64,000 bases of DNA from Snodgrassella communis (GCF_914768045.1 NZ_CAJZCD010000005.1:1-64000); one strand, 5' to 3'; shown: positions 6,519 to 17,573, numbered from the stretch's first letter. Numbers and translations are program-made. Notes: a model not told the origin generated them from the sequence alone.

Positions 6519-9500
6519 AACTCAGGTCCAAACATAGCTGTACAATTATCACACCGTTTTACAGGCTTCAATTTCCTAGGGCGCCAAGCCCCAGAAATAT
6601 CAATGTCCTTTGCTTTAAGCCGAGGGTTTTGTAGCATTAAGTCATTAGCAGCACGAAATTCGGCGCAACGCCCTACTATGTTACCACATTTAGTTTTTGT
6701 TCCCAATCCTCCCAATTTATCCGCCATGTCTTTTAATTCGGGAGCTACTTTTTCTGGGATATCGCCATTTGTATTCAAAGCATGTTTTCCTGTATTTTTA
6801 TCCACGGCTACAACTACTGCTGCAGGCTTTTCTTTAGTATTTTTTACATAATTTAAAAATTCTTTATTTGCTTTCCCATAACCTCTATAAATTTTTACAG
6901 CACGCCCGAACCCAAATGCAGCACGCCCTAACGTAACTGCATCCTGTGCCATACCAATATAAGTACAATATCGATATGCATCTGAGCATTTGTCTACACC
7001 ACCTACATTAGTTTTATCTCTCAACCATTCGGTTGCCCCAAAGCTCATGTAGTCCCAATATCCTGCAAGACAATCTACAAGTCCTTGAGAGGGCACCCAA
7101 CCAGTAGTATCGTAAATAAATCCCCAAGTGTCATCCATACTCCATAAACCATATGGGTCGGCATACTTCAATGGATTAGCATTGGCATAGCCATACAGAT
7201 TCAATCCTCCTATTACACCTAGTGGATCTGCTTCTATATAGCGACCTGTCTGCGGGTTATAATGTCGGGCTAAGTTGTAATATAAGCCGCTTTCCTGATC
7301 ATAATACTGCCCAGGTTGACGCAAATTCAGGGTAATCTGGTTATCTGGATCCAGTTGGGTATTACCAAAGGCATCGGCAATACCTTTCCATGTCTGCTGC
7401 CCTCTTGAGTTTACTGCCAGCTGCGGGGTACCCAGATAATCGGTTATCAGGTAGTGATAGTCTGCGTTTTTTAAGGTTTGGTTATTGTCCAGACTGGCCT
7501 GCCACAATGGGCTGGTTCCCCATACGGTATCCGGCATCCAGCCATACGCTACTTGCATTGTGCCATTCTGATCTAGCTCGGCTATCAGGCCTTCATCGCT
7601 ATACAGGTAATAGGTAGTTTCACCATTTACTGTTTTGCTGATGCGGCGGCCAAACGGGTCGTACTGGTAGTGTGCTTTTTCTGTATCATTGTCCTGAATA
7701 CTGATCAGTTGATTGATACTATCGTACTGATAACTGCGCTGTTTACCATTTAGCTGTTCGCTAATTAAGTTGCCGGTGGCATCATAGCTCAGTGCTGTCT
7801 GCTGCTTACCTTCGCCCCATTGGGTTAGCTGGCCATTGCTGTTGTATTGCCATTCTCCTGTCTGATGGGCACTGCCGGTACGGTTACCGGTGGCATCATA
7901 GCTATAGGATTCTACCGGCAGGCCTTTTTGTTGCAGGCTCTGATCCGGATTGATTTGGGTTAAGCGATCCAATGCATCATAGCGATAATCGATAATACCT
8001 TGTTCAGTATTACTCTGAATAATATTGCCAGATTTGTCGTACTGATAGTCACGCTGGAGCAGAATTTTGTTATCTGCATTGGTAACCCGTATGCTCAGTG
8101 GCTGCTGTAATGCGGTATAGCTTATGCTGGTTTGGCTGCCCGGAGTGGTAATACTTTCAGGCTGATTCCAGCGATAACGATCCCAGGTTATTTGTTCGCC
8201 ATTGGGTAGCTGTACTTGTTGCAGTTGTCCCTGTGCATAATGATATTGAACTACGCTGTTATCTGGATAGGTAATGCTGGCCAGATTGCCATCAGCATCA
8301 TAGCTATATTTTAATTCTTTGCTTATTTTTTGGTTATTGCTCTGATAGGTAATGGTTTCTTTTATTCTGCGACCAAGTTTGTCCAGTATGTAGTTAAAGC
8401 TGCTTTGGGTATCGCCACTCTGGTTCACACCGGTAAGCTGGCCGGCATCGTTGTAACTATAAGTAATGCGCTGGACAGCAGTAGTCTGGTCTTTGACAAA
8501 ATGGCTTTCTTCAATCAGGTTGCCTGTTTGATCATATTGATACTGTATTTCATTGCCATTGGCATCTTTTTGCTTGATTAGTTGATCAACAGCATTATAG
8601 GTGTATACTTTCTGATTACCCGATGCTCTGGTTTCTTTAATCAGGTTACCCTTGTTGTCATAGCTGAATGTATAGCTACGGCCTGCTGCGTCAGTAATGC
8701 TGGTAAGATTACCTGATTCATCCCAGCTATTGGTAGTTTCGCCACCCAATGCATTTATGGTTTTGATGATATTGCCATAAGCATCATAATGGTTCAATAC
8801 GGTGCTGTTATCAGGATTGGTAATACTGACAGGTAAACCCTGTTTGTTATAGCTGATGCTGGTCATCAGGCGGGTATTGTTATCCAGTACTTGACTGATG
8901 CTGGTAGGCAAACCTATTGCATTGTAGTTATATGTTTCGGTATAGGTTGGATACAGGGTTTTAACAATCAGGCCGTCTAGACCACTGCCTTTGCTACCAT
9001 ACTCTACGGATGTGATGTTGCCAGCCGCATCTTGCTGGCTTTTGGGTCTGCCCTGTTTATCATAGTTTTGTTTAACTTCTAAACCAGACGGTGATATAAC
9101 ACTGACGGGCTTTCCAACCAGATCATAGTTATAGGTGTAGGTTTGATTCAGTGCATCGGTAGCTTTTATCTGCCAGCCCTGACTATTGTACTGATAGCTG
9201 TAGCTGGTGGTATTACCCAGTGGATCGGTTATCTGTGTAATCCGCCCAAGGGCATCACTAGTATATTTTGTTATCCGCCCTTGTGGGTCGATAGCTTGCT
9301 CGGGAATACCAGCTGCATTGTAGTGCAACTGCCAGATATTATTTTCTGGTGTTTTAACACTGGTTACTTGTCCCTGAACATTATGGGTAAACTGATAGGT
9401 GTTGTCGTTAGCATCGGTGTAACTGCTGATATTGCCATACTGATCATAGGTTTGTTGCTGTTTTATCTGCTGTTTTTCACCTATTTTTATGCTAGTCGCC

Positions 9501-10810
9501 TGGCCATACTGATCATATTCCCACGAGACAATTCGTTGCTCAGGCTTTCCTTTAGCCAGAATGGTTTGAGTCAGTTTGTTCTGGTCGTTGTATTGTAGTT
9601 TGGTTATATTGCCGGCAGCATCAATATAATCTGTTAGCATGCCTTTGCTATTATATTGGAAGCTTTCACTGCTGCCATCGGCTGCTGTAACTTTGATTGG
9701 CCTTTCTTCACTGTCCTCCTGAACGGTGGTTGCAATACCACGTTCATTCAGTACTTTTACCTGTCTGGTAGCCGTATCTCTTTGGATACTCTGTTTCAGT
9801 TCGTTATTAACTGTCTTCGACAGTTGGCGACCTTGTGAGTCAAATACACTAACGGTTTTGATGCCAAGTGGATCAGTAACGGTAATGGTGTATTGTTTGT
9901 TAACACGATTGTATTCGGTGTTGTAGACGGTTACGGCGCCAGTCTGCGCTGTAATTTTACCTACGCGCGCCAGTTTGTTTTCATGATCGGCTGCGCCGGT
10001 GCTGACTACGGCACTGTGCGAGACAACGCCTCCGGTTTTGCCACTGCTCATGACCATTCTGCGGGTGGGTACGGACAGGACGTAATCAATTTTGGTGACG
10101 CCACCATCGGGCTCAATTTTGCTATTGAGCTGGCCATTGTTGTCGTAACCATACTTCCACTTGTTACCCATGACATCGGTAACTTGGGTTAGCTTGTCAC
10201 CTGACCAGTTATAGCTCACGCTACGCCCGCTGCGGTCGGTGGCTTTGATCAGGTGTTCTTGGTTATCATAGTCAAGACTATAAACCAGCTCACCGTTGTG
10301 GTCTTTAATGGCTTTGCGTCGGCCATCTTTATCGAGCTCAAAACTGACTTTGACATTACTGGCATTGCCATAGTCCAATGGTCTCCCCTTGCTGTCATAG
10401 TTAATCCAGTTGCCTTGCGGATCTGTCCAGCGCCAGCCGTTATCTGTTTTTCTGATTGATGCCTGATAATAGGTGTACAGATCAACCGTACCACTGCGCT
10501 GGTATAGCGTACCAGCGCGATCAATAGTTTTGACGCTGCTATCGAGTGGATCGAGTACGAAGCGTAGCTCTGCCCACGCCGGATTAAGGTACCAGCGTCC
10601 GTTTTCCCAGGTACGGTTGAGTTTAACTTCGCCACCGAGTACCTTCACTCGCATGTCAATATTGTTTTCGGTATATTCGGTATTTGGTAATCTGACTTTG
10701 GCATAGACCATTTGCGGCAATACCACCAGTAGCATGAAAATAATGCTACAGAACCCGAGCAATCTGTCTATCCATCTGCTCCGGTATCGTTTAGTGTTTT
10801 TTACTTTCAC
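6515..10810 (-). CDS. Full-length exported Rhs polymorphic toxin with YwqJ-type deaminase tip
   Basis: A 1431-residue RHS/YD-repeat protein. Residues about 18-38 (LGFCSIIFMLLVVLPQMVYA) form a signal-peptide-like segment after a basic N-terminus. It lacks the PAAR domain seen in many type VI Rhs effectors. The middle is a long YD-repeat shell ending in the conserved core (YDPFGRRISKTVNGETTYYL, GRYIEADPLGVIGGLNLYGY, ANPLKYADPYGLW). The last 100 residues hold VVVAVDKNTGKHALNTNG, GRCAEFRAANDLML and RPRKLKPVKRCDNCTAM. The CAE and CxxC pair are what YwqJ-family nucleic acid deaminases use to bind zinc. It is the third gene of an operon and overlaps its immunity gene by ATGA. Confidence 0.9.
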   Translation of the reverse strand: MKVKNTKRYRSRWIDRLLGFCSIIFMLLVVLPQMVYAKVRLPNTEYTENNIDMRVKVLGGEVKLNRTWENGRWYLNPAWAELRFVLDPLDSSVKTIDRAGTLYQRSGTVDLYTYYQASIRKTDNGWRWTDPQGNWINYDSKGRPLDYGNASNVKVSFELDKDGRRKAIKDHNGELVYSLDYDNQEHLIKATDRSGRSVSYNWSGDKLTQVTDVMGNKWKYGYDNNGQLNSKIEPDGGVTKIDYVLSVPTRRMVMSSGKTGGVVSHSAVVSTGAADHENKLARVGKITAQTGAVTVYNTEYNRVNKQYTITVTDPLGIKTVSVFDSQGRQLSKTVNNELKQSIQRDTATRQVKVLNERGIATTVQEDSEERPIKVTAADGSSESFQYNSKGMLTDYIDAAGNITKLQYNDQNKLTQTILAKGKPEQRIVSWEYDQYGQATSIKIGEKQQIKQQQTYDQYGNISSYTDANDNTYQFTHNVQGQVTSVKTPENNIWQLHYNAAGIPEQAIDPQGRITKYTSDALGRITQITDPLGNTTSYSYQYNSQGWQIKATDALNQTYTYNYDLVGKPVSVISPSGLEVKQNYDKQGRPKSQQDAAGNITSVEYGSKGSGLDGLIVKTLYPTYTETYNYNAIGLPTSISQVLDNNTRLMTSISYNKQGLPVSITNPDNSTVLNHYDAYGNIIKTINALGGETTNSWDESGNLTSITDAAGRSYTFSYDNKGNLIKETRASGNQKVYTYNAVDQLIKQKDANGNEIQYQYDQTGNLIEESHFVKDQTTAVQRITYSYNDAGQLTGVNQSGDTQSSFNYILDKLGRRIKETITYQSNNQKISKELKYSYDADGNLASITYPDNSVVQYHYAQGQLQQVQLPNGEQITWDRYRWNQPESITTPGSQTSISYTALQQPLSIRVTNADNKILLQRDYQYDKSGNIIQSNTEQGIIDYRYDALDRLTQINPDQSLQQKGLPVESYSYDATGNRTGSAHQTGEWQYNSNGQLTQWGEGKQQTALSYDATGNLISEQLNGKQRSYQYDSINQLISIQDNDTEKAHYQYDPFGRRISKTVNGETTYYLYSDEGLIAELDQNGTMQVAYGWMPDTVWGTSPLWQASLDNNQTLKNADYHYLITDYLGTPQLAVNSRGQQTWKGIADAFGNTQLDPDNQITLNLRQPGQYYDQESGLYYNLARHYNPQTGRYIEADPLGVIGGLNLYGYANANPLKYADPYGLWSMDDTWGFIYDTTGWVPSQGLVDCLAGYWDYMSFGATEWLRDKTNVGGVDKCSDAYRYCTYIGMAQDAVTLGRAAFGFGRAVKIYRGYGKANKEFLNYVKNTKEKPAAVVVAVDKNTGKHALNTNGDIPEKVAPELKDMADKLGGLGTKTKCGNIVGRCAEFRAANDLMLQNPRLKAKDIDISGAWRPRKLKPVKRCDNCTAMFGPEL

Positions 10811-10856
10811 GATTTGACCCTTTGTATAAAATTATTTGATATTTAATTCGCCGTAA

Positions 10857-13800
10857 TTAGTTAGATCCACTACCTGCACCTCCTGAGCTACATGGTGCAT
10901 CTGGTGTACAGCCTGGAGTAATAGGCATAGCTGCTGGTGAACCGGCACCACTGCTACCAAAGCTGCCGCCACCACCGCCTAGTGAACCACCGCCAGCCCA
11001 ACCCCAGCTGGTACTTTTGGTAGAACATTTTTTACCAGAGTACTGATAGAAGCGTCCGCTGCTGCTGCCTTTGGAAATGTCTCCACTAGGGCATTCACTT
11101 TGGTGTGTTTCCGTATAACTGGCTTCGTAAGAAGTGCAATCATTCTCATCATCTGCCGGATCTGACGGTGCTGGGTGTAATGGATCTGACGGTGTATTAA
11201 CTCCAGTCCCTGAAGATGACGATGGTCTTGGATTTATAGCAGTAACTTTATAATCAATAATTACTTTTTCTTTTGATTTAAGCTCACTAGGCACTTTTCC
11301 AAAAAATTCATACTTGAATCTGGAATCTGTTTGAGGCAGATTTAAAATGACTTTATCAGCCTGTACCAGTCCATAATTACTTACTGTAATCTGACCGGTT
11401 TTTTCTTCTCCAACCTGCATACCACCAAGGTTGATGGATAGTGGTTCCAACAGGATTACCGGCGCTGGTACCTGTGTATTGAATGAGGCATTCACGTTAA
11501 TGTCATAGACATCTTTTATGGTGGTTTCGGTTACATTAAATTCAACATTTACTGTTTGGTATTCCAGAAAAACGTGCTGATTGGTGGTGCTGTCGGGCTG
11601 AATGACTATACGGCCACTGGCATCCATATGATTAGGTGCACTAACCCGATAGCGGTAGATACCTGCTGGCAGTTTACTTAATGAGGCAATGCCATCTTTA
11701 TCAGTATTAAGGGTATACTGTTCAGTTAATACGCCATCATTCTGCAATTTGATGGTTGCCCCTTTAACGCCTTTAATTGGCTGGCCTTGTGCATCCAGTG
11801 TGGCTGTATAAATATCAGCCACATCAAACTGGACAATGCCTTGTCCACTCTGGGTAACAGAAATGCTTACCGGAATGGTGCCGGAAAGTTTGCCGCCTGT
11901 AGACACTCGGATGATAAAGTTGTAGATGCCGTCTGCAATGCTGTTATCTGGTTGTGCCATGATTTGTACGGGGACTTTTTCATCTACCGCAATGGCGTCA
12001 ATATTTTTATCACTGGCAATAAATACCCAGCTCGGTGCAGGATTACCCTGTTTATCTACTAGCTCTATCTGAACATTTTCAGCTTTCGCCAAACCCTTAT
12101 TGCCTACGCTGACATTGGCTGTGGTACTTGTATTCTGCTGTAAGCCTGTCTGAATATAGCTTGGAGATGCATACAGATCGGGCATGGGCTGGCCAAGCTG
12201 ATAATTAATCTGTAATTTACCCCGTATCAGATCACCTGAATCTTCGGCAAACGCAACCAGATACAAGCTGCCTTTTTCTGCAGCACTATTATCTGCAGTA
12301 AATTTAATTGTTGTAGTGCTGCTTTGGCCGGGCGCAATATCTACTGCTTCAGTCTGGATATTGATGCCTTGTGGTAACACGCCATCTGGCTGATTCTCAG
12401 GCGCAAGCACCCAGCGCAATTTTTTCGCACCGGTACTGGCTGTAGCATTAACTTGTATCGGTGTGGTAATAGTACGCGGTGCTTTAAGCTGATAGCCCTG
12501 AATATTAAAGGCAATCCGGTTAATGGCAAAGCTGCCCTGATGGGTAACAGTTTTTTCATCAGGGTGAATAATACCTACCTGATAAGTTCCCGAATCAGAC
12601 TCCTGAGGAGTAAAGGTATAGGAAAAATGGCCATTTTCATCTGTGGCAACCGCCATTTTTCGCTCAAAGCCTTTTACATTCAATACCAGCTTCAGCGGAA
12701 CATTGGCTGCGGCCGTATTATCAGCACGATACAGTGCCTGACCAGTAATGGTAACTGGCTGCGGGCCATAGCTGACAGCCGGGCTGATTGTGGTAATTTT
12801 ACCGGTATAAGGTGTAGGTGGTGGTGCCGGCGGTTCTATTTTGACCTTGACGGTGCGTGTACTGGTAACTGTTTTGCCACTGGTATTGGTGACTTTTGCT
12901 GTTAGTTTATGGCTACCGTTATCCTGCATGGTAAGTGGCCAGTGTGCCTGATAGGGACGTTCTGTCAGTGTGGCAAAACGTTTGTCATCAACCAGCAGCT
13001 CAACTTTTTCGATACCTAACTCATCTGCTGCATCTACCTGAATATCTACCGGAGCGGCAAGGGTTTGATTATCGCCGGGTGTGGTAATGATACCGGTAGG
13101 TGTAGGCAAGGCAAAATCAAATGATACTGCTGCGCTGGGTTCACTGTGGCCATAATCATTTTGCCCTACGGCATGCAGGCGGTAACTACCTTCTTTGTTT
13201 AACTGGACATCCTGATTAAAATAGCCTTGGGCATCTACGACAACAGGCTGACCAACTGCTTGGTTATTCAGATATAACTGTACTTTACTACCAGATTCGG
13301 CTGTACCCCGTACCTTTAATTGGGCAGTTTTAACCTTTGTCTGGGTAACCGGACTGATCAATACTGGTGGTGTAAGAACAATAGCTGCAGCCTGAGTGTA
13401 GCCAGAGCTGTTACCGGCTTTATCAATCGCATTCAGACGGGCATATAAGGCACCAGTAGATGGCATATTATCAATCTGCACACTATTGGCTTGAACATTA
13501 ATGTCTTTATCTACCAATGGCTGATTAAAATCGGGATTATTTGCTATCTGTAGATGTACTGAAGCAATCCCGCTCAGGTTATCGTTGCTGGTGTAACTAA
13601 TTCGAACCGCACTGTCATTAACGCGATTAAATTTATTCAGCTCAATATCTGGCTTGGTAGTATCAATCGTGGTAGTGCCAGATCGTACAGACCATGGCTC
13701 CCATGTACCGCCGTTATTAATACTTCCCCTTACTCGGGCACGATAAGATTTGCCATTCTGCAAGCCATCATTGAAAGTAAACTGATTGACATTGTTCAAT

Positions 13801-14660
13801 ATTTCTTTATGAATGGAATTACCAGAAGCATCTTGAACTTCGATTTCCCAAGTATTAAGTGTATCAATTTTATGCCATGACCAAGCTGGTGCCTGATTGC
13901 TATAGCGGGCAGCTGGTTTTGGCGCCGGTGGCGTTAACCCCGAGATATCAATAAATTCATATTCGGCATTTTCATCTTTACTGTAATCGGTTAAATCACC
14001 ATTAGGCGTAAATAAAATTGCCTGTTCTGGTTTGATTGTATCAGCCTTATTGCAACCTATCTGCACATTGCTTGGCCGCATACCCTGTATACCAATGGTG
14101 GCTTCTTTGCCTTTACTGCGATCATCATTTAATGAACTGTATTGATATTTGATCTGGTTTGAGCCTTCATACAAAATAGCCTGAAATGTGCCCATAGGTA
14201 GATTGGAGCCATAAAAATACTGATTTGTCCATTGAACAATTAGCTTTCTTTCAGGCGCTTCACCCTGAGTTTCGTACTTAATGGTTCCTTTAGTTTTCCC
14301 GGCAACATTGGTTCTTAAATCATCCCAGAATACATACAACGTATTATTCAGTGCCGGCAGGCAATAATTGCTATAACTGGTTGTTGGATTTTCAAATTGC
14401 AATAATCCATTAGTGCTGACATAAAATTTATTATAATTTTTGCCATAATAATTAAAATCAAAGCCTATTGGTAATGCACCACTGACAATATCGTCACCAT
14501 TCAGACGCGTGTCGGTACCTGCATAGCTTGATGCATAGGCAATTGTACATAATGCACAAAAAATCATTACATATGGTTTTTTCTGCTTATTTTTATGCTT
14601 TTGTTGTTTTTTCCGGTTTAAACTGGGAAACCGGTTTTTCCAGTATTGATAAATATTCAT
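10857..14660 (-). CDS. Large exported Ig/FN3/CARDB-like adhesin-type protein
   Basis: The ORF track starts at 14807, but that would overlap the rhodanese-like gene. The ATG at 14660 (MNIYQYWKNRF) has a GAGGGG ribosome site and gives 1267 residues with a basic N-terminus and hydrophobic signal (MIFCALCTIAYASSYAG). Residues about 50-220 look like a nidogen-type domain (FDFNYYGKNYNKFYVSTNG). Next come FN3 and Ig-like repeats (TPPAPKPAARYSNQAPAWSW onward), CARDB-like segments (NVSVGNKGLAKAENVQIELV), a carboxypeptidase-regulatory-like fold (GATIKLQNDGVLTEQ) and a Gly/Ser-rich end with Cys pairs. It lies 46 bp upstream of the Rhs gene in the same operon and may help display or export it. Confidence 0.75.
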   Translation of the reverse strand: MNIYQYWKNRFPSLNRKKQQKHKNKQKKPYVMIFCALCTIAYASSYAGTDTRLNGDDIVSGALPIGFDFNYYGKNYNKFYVSTNGLLQFENPTTSYSNYCLPALNNTLYVFWDDLRTNVAGKTKGTIKYETQGEAPERKLIVQWTNQYFYGSNLPMGTFQAILYEGSNQIKYQYSSLNDDRSKGKEATIGIQGMRPSNVQIGCNKADTIKPEQAILFTPNGDLTDYSKDENAEYEFIDISGLTPPAPKPAARYSNQAPAWSWHKIDTLNTWEIEVQDASGNSIHKEILNNVNQFTFNDGLQNGKSYRARVRGSINNGGTWEPWSVRSGTTTIDTTKPDIELNKFNRVNDSAVRISYTSNDNLSGIASVHLQIANNPDFNQPLVDKDINVQANSVQIDNMPSTGALYARLNAIDKAGNSSGYTQAAAIVLTPPVLISPVTQTKVKTAQLKVRGTAESGSKVQLYLNNQAVGQPVVVDAQGYFNQDVQLNKEGSYRLHAVGQNDYGHSEPSAAVSFDFALPTPTGIITTPGDNQTLAAPVDIQVDAADELGIEKVELLVDDKRFATLTERPYQAHWPLTMQDNGSHKLTAKVTNTSGKTVTSTRTVKVKIEPPAPPPTPYTGKITTISPAVSYGPQPVTITGQALYRADNTAAANVPLKLVLNVKGFERKMAVATDENGHFSYTFTPQESDSGTYQVGIIHPDEKTVTHQGSFAINRIAFNIQGYQLKAPRTITTPIQVNATASTGAKKLRWVLAPENQPDGVLPQGINIQTEAVDIAPGQSSTTTIKFTADNSAAEKGSLYLVAFAEDSGDLIRGKLQINYQLGQPMPDLYASPSYIQTGLQQNTSTTANVSVGNKGLAKAENVQIELVDKQGNPAPSWVFIASDKNIDAIAVDEKVPVQIMAQPDNSIADGIYNFIIRVSTGGKLSGTIPVSISVTQSGQGIVQFDVADIYTATLDAQGQPIKGVKGATIKLQNDGVLTEQYTLNTDKDGIASLSKLPAGIYRYRVSAPNHMDASGRIVIQPDSTTNQHVFLEYQTVNVEFNVTETTIKDVYDINVNASFNTQVPAPVILLEPLSINLGGMQVGEEKTGQITVSNYGLVQADKVILNLPQTDSRFKYEFFGKVPSELKSKEKVIIDYKVTAINPRPSSSSGTGVNTPSDPLHPAPSDPADDENDCTSYEASYTETHQSECPSGDISKGSSSGRFYQYSGKKCSTKSTSWGWAGGGSLGGGGGSFGSSGAGSPAAMPITPGCTPDAPCSSGGAGSGSN

Positions 14661-14698
14661 TGTGTGCCCCTCATTGGTCAGAAAGCTCCTTAAATAAG

Positions 14699-15559
14699 TT
14701 ATATGGTCAACCGGCAAGGTCTGGATAGGCTCTGTCCGGCATGTTTGCTTAATTTTGTTTGTTGTTGTACATAGTGCTGATAAGCAGTTATTCCCCCTCG
14801 CAACCAAATGATATTGGCCGAATCGGCAAAACTGATTTGCTGTTGCAATCTTTTTAAAGTCTGCTCATCTGGGCTAACCAGTACATAGCGGATAAAATCA
14901 TCACTGCTTTTAGCGTTATTGCGGATAAACTGCTTTAGTGCTGATGCTGTTATTTGTGTTTGTGCAAATTGTTTAACTGGTTGTTCTGGTAATGTCGCTA
15001 ACTGTTCAGCATTCAGGCCTAGGGTAATAATCTGCCAGTGAATGGTTTTGCCTCCGGATAAAAACTCTTCCGCAGTAATTTCCTGCTGGCGCAACTGTGC
15101 GGGCTGGTGTAATTTTTGCCACTCGTAAATACCACCATTTAATGCAAAAATATGCTTAAAACCTTTTTTTCTTAAACGGTTAATGGTTTGATTAACTGAT
15201 AGCTGATCAAACCCGCTTCCAACCAGAATAACGGGTTTATCAAACAAAAATTTGGCGCCAGACAATTGGTGGAGCGGAATCGCCAGCATATCCAGCCGGG
15301 ATTCTTCGTTCTTATTACCAGACCGCACATCCACCCAGATTGCTTGCTGCAACTGCGGCTGACTCAACTGCTGTATGGTTAGCCAGTTTTTTTTATCTAG
15401 CGGCTGTTTATTCCGGTTATCAGGCCAGCTTATGGCTACAGGCAATATTGTCGAATCAGGCTCATTATTTTGGCAGGTAGTAGCATCCTGCGCGAATATC
15501 TGGGCGCTAACAAAAACTAATAATCCGAAAAATACAATAATCTGTTTGAATTTCAGCAT
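14699..15559 (-). CDS. Exported protein with two rhodanese-like domains, active Cys apparently lost
   Basis: 286 residues. Residues 1-23 are a clear signal peptide (KQIIVFFGLLVFVSAQIFAQ). The first rhodanese-like fold has WVDVRS near residue 76, PVILVGSGFDQLSVNQTINR and GFKHIFALNGGIYEWQKL. The usual catalytic Cys position in the loop after the VILV strand is Gly-Ser-Gly here. A second, weaker copy ends with FADSANIIWLRGGITAYQHY, again without an obvious Cys. It is therefore more likely a binding or folding helper in the periplasm than a sulfurtransferase. It is the first gene of the Rhs operon and ends 38 bp before the 14660 start. Confidence 0.7.
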   Translation of the reverse strand: MLKFKQIIVFFGLLVFVSAQIFAQDATTCQNNEPDSTILPVAISWPDNRNKQPLDKKNWLTIQQLSQPQLQQAIWVDVRSGNKNEESRLDMLAIPLHQLSGAKFLFDKPVILVGSGFDQLSVNQTINRLRKKGFKHIFALNGGIYEWQKLHQPAQLRQQEITAEEFLSGGKTIHWQIITLGLNAEQLATLPEQPVKQFAQTQITASALKQFIRNNAKSSDDFIRYVLVSPDEQTLKRLQQQISFADSANIIWLRGGITAYQHYVQQQTKLSKHAGQSLSRPCRLTI

Positions 15560-16599
15560 ATCTATATCTTTTTATTATTTATTTATGATTCCTAACTAGT
15601 ATCCGGCCAAAGATAAAGCCTTTGTATACACAAGAATATGAACATATATTCGCTATGTTTCAGTTCTTTATACCCATATTACATATAAAATATTAATCAT
15701 CTCATAACCAGACTGATTATTATGCTAATAGAGTATACAAAGTAGATTATCCGCACTTTGGAAACAATAAACAGTCTGTTAGCTGTAGAAAAATTTAGCC
15801 AGATAATTATTTATCCAATATAACCTTTTGATTAACAATATTATAAAATTCATTTAGCATAATAAAATTCATTCCAAATACTAATACCAAATGCATATCG
15901 GAAAGTATTGAGGTAAATCAATAAATTTTCAATTTTCCATATAGTATTTAATTACTGGGTTAACCTGATTTCTCTATATTCAAATATTAATCAAATTGCC
16001 AGAACTTTCATTCTATAGCCTTAACAGTATGTACATTGCCAGTATTGGCAATAAGGCGTGTCTGTTTTTACTTTATTATCCACTTCAATTCATTCTGCTT
16101 ACCATTGCAGTGTAATGAGCCTGTAATTTCGAATAATAATAAAACGCCTTTTTCAGCTATCAGCACTATCCGCACTTGGCTAACACATGCTGTACTGAAA
16201 AATTAAATTTAATAGAATTCAACATCAGAATATTTCAGAGCTTTGTATTTTGCGCTCAATCTTCTTTTTATGTCTGAATCCAAACTGGGTATCGACCGTA
16301 GCTAATTAATATAGCATTACAGCACCAATTTCATTTTTACTTAATAGCAATAATTTAATCTAAGTTGTTTATGAATATTATCATACCTTATTCTTTATAA
16401 GCAAATTATTTGCACTAACTGATTTAATAAATTAAAAATCCTCGAATCCTCCAGCTTACTCACAATAAAAATACTTGGCCGTGTGATTTGTTGATTTTAA
16501 TCACTTAAAACGATTACTAGTCTACTACATGCAATAATAAGTTTCTGGCTATTTTATCTGTCACTCAACAAATATGGATAATACCAACCAATTATTGCT
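15560..16599. other. Gene-free AT-rich stretch upstream of the Rhs operon
   Basis: No ORF with coding character, RNA gene or clear hairpin was seen on either strand. It must contain the promoter for the leftward rhodanese/Rhs operon, but no confident -35/-10 pair can be chosen in such AT-rich DNA. Confidence 0.5.
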
Positions 16600-16790
16600 T
16601 TTATCTGGATTGGTAAGTTAGAGATAGTGCAGAATTTCTTTATACCATTGGCATGGTAAAAAATATTTACTTTATCAGTTAAAGAAAATTGGTCAGCTTG
16701 ATGCTTTGCAAACAGATTAGTTACTGTATGCGTATTATCTGTTAGCACAGTATGCTTAATTTTTCTGGCTATAGTATTAGCCAGAGCAGA
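16600..16790 (-). pseudogene. Decayed fragment of an 805-aa-type exported protein
   Basis: The minus strand reads ARKIKHTVLTDNTHTVTNLF and AKHQADQFSLTDKVNI. This matches AGKIEHIVLTDNMHAENNLF and AKQQANQPSEAGKADVSMNI in the protein at 18275-20692. Only this stretch of about 50 residues remains, and the flanks show no coding sequence. It is a remnant of a second copy of that gene. Confidence 0.6.
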
Positions 16791-16892
16791 TAAAAGCCTT
16801 ATATGTTTTAGTAAATAATAACAAATCAGAAAGAAAGGCCACAGAAAAAATTTATTTCCGTGGGCTGTTTGAATTCTATAATGCTGTTTGTA

Positions 16893-17573
16893 TTACCTGA
16901 CAATATAATGCTGATTATGCACGCTGATATCAGGAATCCGCCGTTGAGATTGAAAAATATCATAAGCAGGTTTCAACTCCTGCCAAAAAGCATAGTGTGC
17001 AGAACCTTGATATTTTTTCATATTGGCCGTATGCATTTTGAACGGAAAAATATGTATTGGGACTTATGTCTGACCACTACTTAATGCCTGACTGACCAAT
17101 GCATAGATTTCTTCTATACCTTTATCTGTCATGGCATAACAGCCAATGGAAACACATTTGCCATGTATCATGATATAACTGCCTGTATAACCTTTTGACC
17201 TATCGTAGGTATTCGGATAGCCAATATTAAACGCCAGATGATAATTGCTGTTTGGATTAAGCAGATTTCTCTGAGTAGCATAAAATCCTTCCGGACTTTT
17301 GCCATCTCCTTCCGCTTTTTTAGGCCCTAAACCACCAGAGAAAGTACATATTTTCCATGTTTTAGATAATTGGTATTGCTGATTTTTATGTTTATACCAG
17401 ATTTCCAGTATACTTTCCTGTTTGAATAGTCTCAAATAAAGTTGATCACCGGGAACCGGAAAATTAGTGCTGGCAATTTGTGTCTGATTTATAACAGGAT
17501 GGGTATTGCCAAGGTTGTTTAATATATCATTATTAGTGTATTTTGTATCCAAGTACGCTGGCTGATTTTTCAA
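16893..17573 (-). pseudogene. YafK-like L,D-transpeptidase gene interrupted by an in-frame stop
   Basis: The ORF track shows 169 residues ending SQALSSGQT. The frame has the L,D-transpeptidase (YkuD/YafK) catalytic end: HG in MIHGKCVSIGCYAMTDKG, with the SxGC cysteine. After the TAA at 17064-17066 the same frame continues VPIHIFPFKMHTANMKKYQG, then FWQELKPAYDIFQ and ends at 16893. That is exactly the conserved C-terminal block of YafK proteins, so one nonsense change split the gene. At the 5' end the frame runs upstream through a hydrophobic leader (IICCLLSLIVGICFIL) to a TGA without an ATG, so the start may also be lost. YafK-type enzymes cross-link or detach envelope proteins on peptidoglycan. 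Confidence 0.8.
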
